The position numbers and the translations under genes were made by a program. Below, one piece after another: positions 30,543 to 34,882 of a stretch of DNA of 34,882 nt. The stretch's first letter is position 1; each line of letters starts with the position of its first letter. Where the stretch lies: NCBI RefSeq assembly GCF_030766825.1, contig NZ_JASFDV010000074.1, positions 1-34,882 on the forward strand, read 5' to 3'. The notes under the pieces were generated by a model. That model ran no database searches and had not been told where the DNA came from. It was given only the letters and a program-made list of their open reading frames with translations. The stretch comes from Nocardiopsis sp. CC223A (GTDB lineage Bacteria; Actinomycetota; Actinomycetes; Streptosporangiales; Streptosporangiaceae).

Positions 30543-31538
30543 GTGTGGCGCTACATCGGCCGTAAGCTCTTCGTCTACCTGCTTACGTTCGTCATCGCGG
30601 TCACCATCAACTGGATGATCCCGCGCTTCATGCCGGGCGATCCCGTCCGGAGCATGCTCTCCCGCGCCTCGGTCGGCAACCCCGAGGCCCTGGAGCGCAT
30701 GAACGAGTACTACACGGGGGTCTTCGGCCTCGACACCCCCCTGCACGAGCAGTACCTCTCCTTCTGGGCCGGCCTGTTCCGCGGCGACCTGGGCATCAGC
30801 GTCATGCTGTTCCCCCAGCCCGTCCTGGACATCATCCTGAGGTCGGTGCCCTACACCCTGGCACTGCTCGTCCCCGCCATCCTGCTGAGCTGGATCGTCG
30901 GCAACCGGATCGGCGCCTTCGCCGCCCGCAAGAAGCTGCTCGACAACACGATCCTGCCCGTGGGGTACATCCTCACCGCTATGCCCTACATGTGGCTGGC
31001 CCTGCTGCTGGCCTGGAGCCTGGGCATCGTCGCGGACGTCCTGCCCACCGCCAACGGCTACTCCCCGTCGCTGCGGCCGGAGTTCAGCTGGCTGTTCATC
31101 TCCAGCCTGATCTCGCACTGGTTCCTGCCGTTCCTGTCCATGTTCATCGTGGCGCTGGGCGGCTGGGCGATCGGCATGCGCAACATGATCATCTACGAGC
31201 TGGAGGCGGACTACTCCAACTACCTCCAGGCCCTGGGCGCGCCCACCCGCCTGATCCGCCGCTACGCGTTCCGCAACGCGATGCTGCCGCAGATCACCGG
31301 CCTGGCGGTCCAACTGGGCACCGTCCTGTCCGGTGCCCTGCTCACCGAGATCGTGTTCAACTACCCCGGCCTGGGCACCCTGATCCTCCAGGCGCTGAAC
31401 AACCGCGACTTCTTCGTGCTCCAGGGCACCTTCCTGTTCGTGGTCGTCGGCGTGCTGATCGCCAACTTCATCATCGACATCGTCTACGTGCTGGTCGACC
31501 CGCGCACCCGGGTCCAGATGACGGGAGGCGCGGCGTGA
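30543..31538 (+). CDS. Oligopeptide/oligosaccharide-type ABC importer permease (DppB/OppB family)
   Basis: The GTG at 30543 with GGAGG five bases upstream gives 331 residues; an in-frame start 19 codons earlier precedes that site and is less likely. The first helix (LFVYLLTFVIAVTINWMIPR) and the following outer loop with PGDPVRSML are typical of OppB-type proteins. Five further helices surround the EAA loop (YLQALGAPTRLIRRYAFRNA), which docks to the ATPase subunit. The last part, PGLGTLILQALNNRDFFVLQG, is also family-typical. It overlaps the next permease gene by four bases (GTGA). Confidence 0.94.
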   Translation: MWRYIGRKLFVYLLTFVIAVTINWMIPRFMPGDPVRSMLSRASVGNPEALERMNEYYTGVFGLDTPLHEQYLSFWAGLFRGDLGISVMLFPQPVLDIILRSVPYTLALLVPAILLSWIVGNRIGAFAARKKLLDNTILPVGYILTAMPYMWLALLLAWSLGIVADVLPTANGYSPSLRPEFSWLFISSLISHWFLPFLSMFIVALGGWAIGMRNMIIYELEADYSNYLQALGAPTRLIRRYAFRNAMLPQITGLAVQLGTVLSGALLTEIVFNYPGLGTLILQALNNRDFFVLQGTFLFVVVGVLIANFIIDIVYVLVDPRTRVQMTGGAA

Positions 31539-32449
31539 GCGAGATCGCCGGAGCCCCGGGCGCCGCGGACCCCGCGGGCGGCCCCGAGCCCACCACCACC
31601 GAGCGCAAGACCTCCGAGGTCCTGCACTTCGCCGTGCGCAACCCCAAGCTGCTCATCGGCCTGGGGATCGTGCTGAGCCTGCTGCTCCTGGGCATCTTCG
31701 GGCCCTTCTTCATCGACCAGGACCCCAACGAGTACGTCGGCCCCAAGAGCCAGCCGCCGAACGGCGAGTACTGGTTCGGCACGACCAGCTTCGGGCAGGA
31801 CGTCTGGGCCCAGTTCGTGTACGGCCTGCGTTCGACCTTCCTCATCGGCGCCTTCGGCGGCGGTGTGGCCTTCGTGATCGGCACGACGGTCGGGTTCGTC
31901 GCCGGTTACAAGGGCGGGATCGTCGACGAGATCCTCAACATGCTCACCAACGTCGTGCTGGTGCTGCCCGCCCTCGTCGTGCTCATCGTCATCACGGCCT
32001 ACCTGGAGGTGCGCGGCGTCTTCATCCAGGGCGTGTTCATCGGCCTGACCTCCTGGCCGTGGGCGGCCCGTGCGGTCCGTTCCCAGGCGCTGTCGCTGGC
32101 CACCCGCGACTACGTCGACCTGGCCCGGCTCAGCGGACGCCGTACCTGGCGGATCATCACCACCGAGATCGCCCCCAACATGAGCTCGTACCTGGTGATG
32201 TCCTTCATCCTGCTGTTCGGCGGCTCGATCCTCATCGCCGCGGGCCTGGACTTCATCGGCCTGGGCCCGAGCAACGGCGTCTCGCTCGGCCTGATGCTGG
32301 AGAGCGCGATGAAGTGGAGCTCCCTCTACCTCGGCATGTGGTGGTGGTTCATTCCGCCGGGCCTCGGGATCACCATGATCGTGGGCTCCCTGTACATCCT
32401 GAATGTCGGGCTGGACGAGGTGTTCAACCCCAAGCTGCGGGAGCTGTAG
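31535..32449 (+). CDS. Oligopeptide/oligosaccharide-type ABC importer permease (DppC/OppC family)
   Basis: This is a 304-residue protein starting at a GTG that overlaps the preceding stop. A 30-residue polar N-terminus rich in Pro, Ala and Thr is cytosolic. The helix IGLGIVLSLLLLGIFGPFF leads to an outer loop with FGTTSFGQDVWAQFVYGLRST, the OppC hallmark. The EAA loop is YVDLARLSGRRTWRIITTEI. The C-terminus GLDEVFNPKLREL is the usual end. Together with the previous protein it forms the membrane channel. Its TAG stop is directly followed by the ATG of the first ATPase gene. Confidence 0.94.
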   Translation: MSEIAGAPGAADPAGGPEPTTTERKTSEVLHFAVRNPKLLIGLGIVLSLLLLGIFGPFFIDQDPNEYVGPKSQPPNGEYWFGTTSFGQDVWAQFVYGLRSTFLIGAFGGGVAFVIGTTVGFVAGYKGGIVDEILNMLTNVVLVLPALVVLIVITAYLEVRGVFIQGVFIGLTSWPWAARAVRSQALSLATRDYVDLARLSGRRTWRIITTEIAPNMSSYLVMSFILLFGGSILIAAGLDFIGLGPSNGVSLGLMLESAMKWSSLYLGMWWWFIPPGLGITMIVGSLYILNVGLDEVFNPKLREL

Positions 32450-33400
32450 ATGACTCTGCGCGTCAACGACCTCAAGGTCTACTACCAGACCCTGCGCGGG
32501 GACGTCCACGCCCTGGACGGCGTGACCTTCGATCTGGCCGACGGCGAGATCATGGGTCTGGCCGGCGAGTCCGGGTGCGGCAAGACCACGCTGGGCAAGA
32601 GCCTGATCCGCCTCGACTCGCGTATGCGCCACGTCGGCGGGACCGTCGAACTGGACGGCAAGGACGTGCCCATCGGGGACGACCGGGCCATGGTCCCACT
32701 GCGGTACCACGAGATCTCGCTCATCCCGCAGTACGCGATGAGCGCGCTCAACCCCACCCGCAAGATCGGGCGGATGATCAACGATCTCCTGCGGGCGCGG
32801 GGGGTGCGCCCGGCGGACATCGCCGACGAGCTCAGGCGCCGCCTCGAACTGGTCGGACTCGACACCGACGTCCTGGACCGGTTCCCGATCGAGCTGTCCG
32901 GCGGCATGAAGCAGCGCGTCGTCATGGTGATGTCCACGCTGCTCAACCCGTCGCTGCTCATCGCCGACGAGGTCACCTCGGCCCTGGACGTGTCCACCCA
33001 GCGGGCCGTCGCCGAGTCCCTGGTGGAGTTCCGGGACCGCGAGTACATCAAGAGCATGGTGTTCGTGACCCACGACATCTCGCTCGTGTACCAGATGGCC
33101 GACACGATCATGGTGATGTACGCGGGCCACATCGTGGAGAAGGCCCCGGCGTCCACCATCATCAACGCGCCGCGGCACCCGTACACGCAGATGCTCATCT
33201 CGGCGCTGCCCGAGGTCGGCACCACCACCGAACAGGGTCGGCTGGAGGGCATCCCCGGCACCCCGCCCGGGCTGCTGAACCCGCCCACCGGGTGCCGGTT
33301 CAAGGAGCGCTGCCCGCTGGCGTTCGAGAAGTGCAACGAGCGGCCCCCGCTGGTCGAGATCGAACCCGGCCACTTGGCCGCCTGCTGGAAGACGGGGTGA
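32450..33400 (+). CDS. ABC importer ATP-binding protein (DppD/OppD type)
   Basis: The product has 316 residues. Walker A is GESGCGKTT (39-47), the signature is LSGGMKQR (149-156), and the switch histidine is H208 in VTHD. In Walker B the catalytic glutamate E174 is present but the usual following proline is V175 (IADEVTSALD). The C-terminal extension carries the OppD-like Cys-containing segment (GCRFKERCPLAFEKC) that follows LLNPPTG. It couples ATP hydrolysis to transport, probably as a heterodimer with the next protein. The start is ATG immediately after the previous stop, so translation is coupled. Confidence 0.94.
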   Translation: MTLRVNDLKVYYQTLRGDVHALDGVTFDLADGEIMGLAGESGCGKTTLGKSLIRLDSRMRHVGGTVELDGKDVPIGDDRAMVPLRYHEISLIPQYAMSALNPTRKIGRMINDLLRARGVRPADIADELRRRLELVGLDTDVLDRFPIELSGGMKQRVVMVMSTLLNPSLLIADEVTSALDVSTQRAVAESLVEFRDREYIKSMVFVTHDISLVYQMADTIMVMYAGHIVEKAPASTIINAPRHPYTQMLISALPEVGTTTEQGRLEGIPGTPPGLLNPPTGCRFKERCPLAFEKCNERPPLVEIEPGHLAACWKTG

Positions 33401-33404
33401 GGAC

Positions 33405-34313
33405 GTGCTGGAACTCAGCCACGTGCACAAGGTGTACCGGGTCGGGGCGTTCGGCGGCGGACGGCTGCGCGCCGTCCGCGACGTCAGCCTGAAGGTGGAG
33501 GCCGGAGAGGTGGTCTCCCTCATCGGGGAGAGCGGCAGCGGAAAGAGCACCATCGGCAAGATGGTGCTGGGACTGTTCAGACCCACCTCCGGGACGATCG
33601 CCTTCGACGGCACCGACATCACGACCATCCGCGGGCACAACGCGCGCAAGGCGTACTACCGGCGGGTGCAGGGGGTCTTCCAGGACCCGTTCAGCTCCTT
33701 CAACCCGATCTTCAAGGCCGACCGGGTGTTCGAGATGATCCGGTCCTCGTACTTCCCCGGAATCTCGGACGCCGACTGGCGGGAGCGGGTGCTCAAGGCG
33801 GTCGGCACGGTCCGACTGGACCCGGAGAACGTCCTGGGCAAGTACCCGCACCAGCTCAGCGGCGGCCAGTTGCAGCGCCTGCTCATCGCGCGGGCACTGC
33901 TGCTGGACGTGGACCTGCTGGTCGCCGACGAGGTGATCAGCATGCTGGACGCCTCCACCCGGATCGACGTGCTCAACCTGCTCGCCGACCTGAAGGAGCG
34001 GGGGATGGCGATCCTGTTCGTCACCCACGACCTGTCGCTGGGCAACTACGTCAGCGACCGGTCGGTGATCCTGCGCAAGGGCGCGATCGCCGAGATGGGC
34101 CCCACCGTCCGCGTGTTCGAGAACCCGCTGCACCCCTACAGCCGCCACCTGCTCTCCTGCGTGCCCCAGCTGCACCGCACCTGGGCGGAGGTGGACGCCG
34201 AGCTGGAGGCGAACCCGCCGGAGGACGTCGAGCTCCCGGTCGCCTCCGACGACGTCTCCGCGCCGCTGCTGGAGGCGGAGGAGGGGCACTTCGTCGGGAT
34301 CGATCAGGGCTGA
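33405..34313 (+). CDS. ABC importer ATP-binding protein (DppF/OppF type)
   Basis: This 302-residue subunit starts at GTG four bases after the preceding stop. Walker A is GESGSGKST (41-49), the Q-loop is VFQDPFSSFNP, the signature is LSGGQLQR (151-158), and H208 lies in VTHD. Walker B reads VADEVISMLDAS, with E176 followed by V177 in place of proline, the same change as in its partner. SMLDAS is close to the SM(V/I)DAS form I remember from sugar-type members. The C-terminal 50 residues are acidic and lack the Cys motif. It completes the five-subunit importer and is the last gene of the operon. Confidence 0.94.
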   Translation: MLELSHVHKVYRVGAFGGGRLRAVRDVSLKVEAGEVVSLIGESGSGKSTIGKMVLGLFRPTSGTIAFDGTDITTIRGHNARKAYYRRVQGVFQDPFSSFNPIFKADRVFEMIRSSYFPGISDADWRERVLKAVGTVRLDPENVLGKYPHQLSGGQLQRLLIARALLLDVDLLVADEVISMLDASTRIDVLNLLADLKERGMAILFVTHDLSLGNYVSDRSVILRKGAIAEMGPTVRVFENPLHPYSRHLLSCVPQLHRTWAEVDAELEANPPEDVELPVASDDVSAPLLEAEEGHFVGIDQG

Positions 34314-34336
34314 GATCGGACCGCCGTTCGCGCTGT

Positions 34337-34373
34337 GGCGCGGCATCCCCGTGCTGGTCGGGGGTGTCGCGCC
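34337..34373 (+). terminator. Terminator of the importer operon
   Basis: GGCGCGGCATCCCCG (34337-34351) pairs over its full length with CGGGGGTGTCGCGCC (34359-34373), allowing two G-U pairs, around a seven-base loop. It starts about 24 bp after the stop codon of the last ATPase gene. Confidence 0.72.
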
Positions 34374-34609
34374 CCGTTGCCGTCGGGACCCCGGATATTC
34401 CCCGGCTGTTCGTGCGTGTTGCCACACCGAAAACCGCCGCGATCCCAGGTGCCTGTGATACGTTCGAGGTGATTGTTAGTCGTTGAATTTCGCAGTTGGT
34501 GTCTTGCCCGCGGAGTTTGTGACCGGCGGGCGGTTTCTCTTGGAGTCGGCTCGCGGCAATTCTCGGGCGTGAGGTTGCGCCCGATGTACACCGAGCTGAA
34601 GGAGACAAC
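34374..34609 (+). promoter_or_regulatory. Upstream region and long leader of the cold-shock gene
   Basis: This 236-bp stretch has no gene and is clearly AT-richer than its surroundings, above all from 34455 to 34560. Long, structured leaders are common for cold-shock genes and may act as temperature-sensing RNA. AAGGAGA at 34597-34603 is the ribosome site. I could not fix the promoter boxes. Confidence 0.5.
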
Positions 34610-34813
34610 ATGGCTCAGGGAACTGTGAAGTGGTTCAACGGCGAGAAGGGCTTCGGCTTCATCTCCCCCGACGACGGTGGCCCCGACGCCTTCGTTCACT
34701 ACAGCGCCATCCAGGGTTCGGGCTTCCGTAACCTGGAGGAGAACCAGCGCGTGGAGTTCGACATCGTCGCCGGCACTCGCGGCCCGCAGGCCGAGAACGT
34801 CGTCGCCCTCTAA
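34610..34813 (+). CDS. cspA: Cold-shock domain protein
   Basis: This is a 67-residue single-domain protein, the typical CspA size. It begins MAQGTVKWFNGEKGFGFISP, with the RNP1 motif GFGFI and, further on, the RNP2-like AFVHYSAI. Such proteins bind single-stranded RNA and DNA, melt secondary structure and keep translation going at low temperature; several actinobacterial copies are constitutive. The ATG has a clear AAGGAGA site. It is a separate transcription unit, flanked by a terminator on each side. Confidence 0.96.
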   Translation: MAQGTVKWFNGEKGFGFISPDDGGPDAFVHYSAIQGSGFRNLEENQRVEFDIVAGTRGPQAENVVAL

Positions 34814-34847
34814 CTCCTAGCGAGCTAGAGCACCACGACTCCGGACG

Positions 34848-34882
34848 GCCCTGCTCGGAGGTCTTCGACCTCCTCGCAGGGC
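34848..34882 (+). terminator. Terminator of the cold-shock gene, at the window edge
   Basis: GGAGGTC (34857-34863) pairs with GACCTCC (34867-34873) around TTC, and GCCCTGC (34848-34854) pairs with GCAGGGC (34876-34882) at the base, with a small internal loop. The window ends at the last base of the stem, so a following T-tract cannot be judged. Confidence 0.8.

Noticed and set aside
1..34882. CRISPR array, tRNA, rRNA or insertion sequence
   Set aside because: I saw no regularly spaced direct repeats, no tRNA cloverleaf with CCA end, no rRNA segments and no transposase; the only direct repeat is the 112-bp tandem array.

Overview
The window is very GC-rich DNA (codon third positions almost all G or C) from an actinomycete. 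The gene content fits Streptosporangiales, with Nocardiopsis or a Thermobifida-like relative my best guess. Evidence for an actinobacterium: a fused Kgd-type 2-oxoglutarate decarboxylase, a DUF6104-like small protein behind it, PucR regulators, many GTG/TTG starts, two promoters that look leaderless, and a copy of the CebR/CelR cellulose-utilisation operator. The genus is inference. I see no tRNA, rRNA, insertion sequence, phage gene or CRISPR array.

Layout. 1-4507: kgd and a 59-residue follower on the minus strand, then an AT-rich regulatory gap. 4508-7633: a solitary BlaI-type repressor, a 112-bp tandem repeat, an MFS exporter and a suppressor-of-fused-domain protein. 7700-9402: rlmN with a small membrane protein. 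9554-12781: a TetR/ATPase/permease drug-efflux operon with a self-contained leaderless promoter and operator. 12865-14422: a possible tiny gene, a carbon-nitrogen hydrolase and a Cys-rich mini-protein ending in a perfect hairpin. 14647-23037: amino-acid and omega-amino-acid catabolism, with MmsA and a class III aminotransferase divergent from one PucR regulator, an Lrp/AsnC regulator, and GabT divergent from a second PucR regulator. These plausibly carry beta-alanine/GABA-type amines to semialdehydes and, through MmsA, to acyl-CoA feeding the TCA cycle near Kgd.

23150-27098: the most unusual locus. A 1000-residue protein keeps the whole architecture of an actinobacterial Upf1-like SF1 helicase with a C-terminal restriction-endonuclease-like domain, but nearly every catalytic motif is replaced. 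The reading frame is intact. A Nei-family DNA glycosylase follows 64 bp downstream on the same strand. I read it as a retained pseudo-helicase/pseudo-nuclease.

27142-34373: a LacI regulator and a complete oligopeptide-type (family 5) ABC importer. The leader before the binding-protein gene holds two operator families: variants of a CTGAACCGGTTCAG palindrome that also lies at the lacI promoter, and two CebR/CelR-type boxes (TGGGAGCGCTCCCA), one perfect. This suggests the importer takes up plant-derived (beta-gluco-)oligosaccharides rather than peptides and is under dual control. The window closes with a cold-shock protein gene and its terminator.
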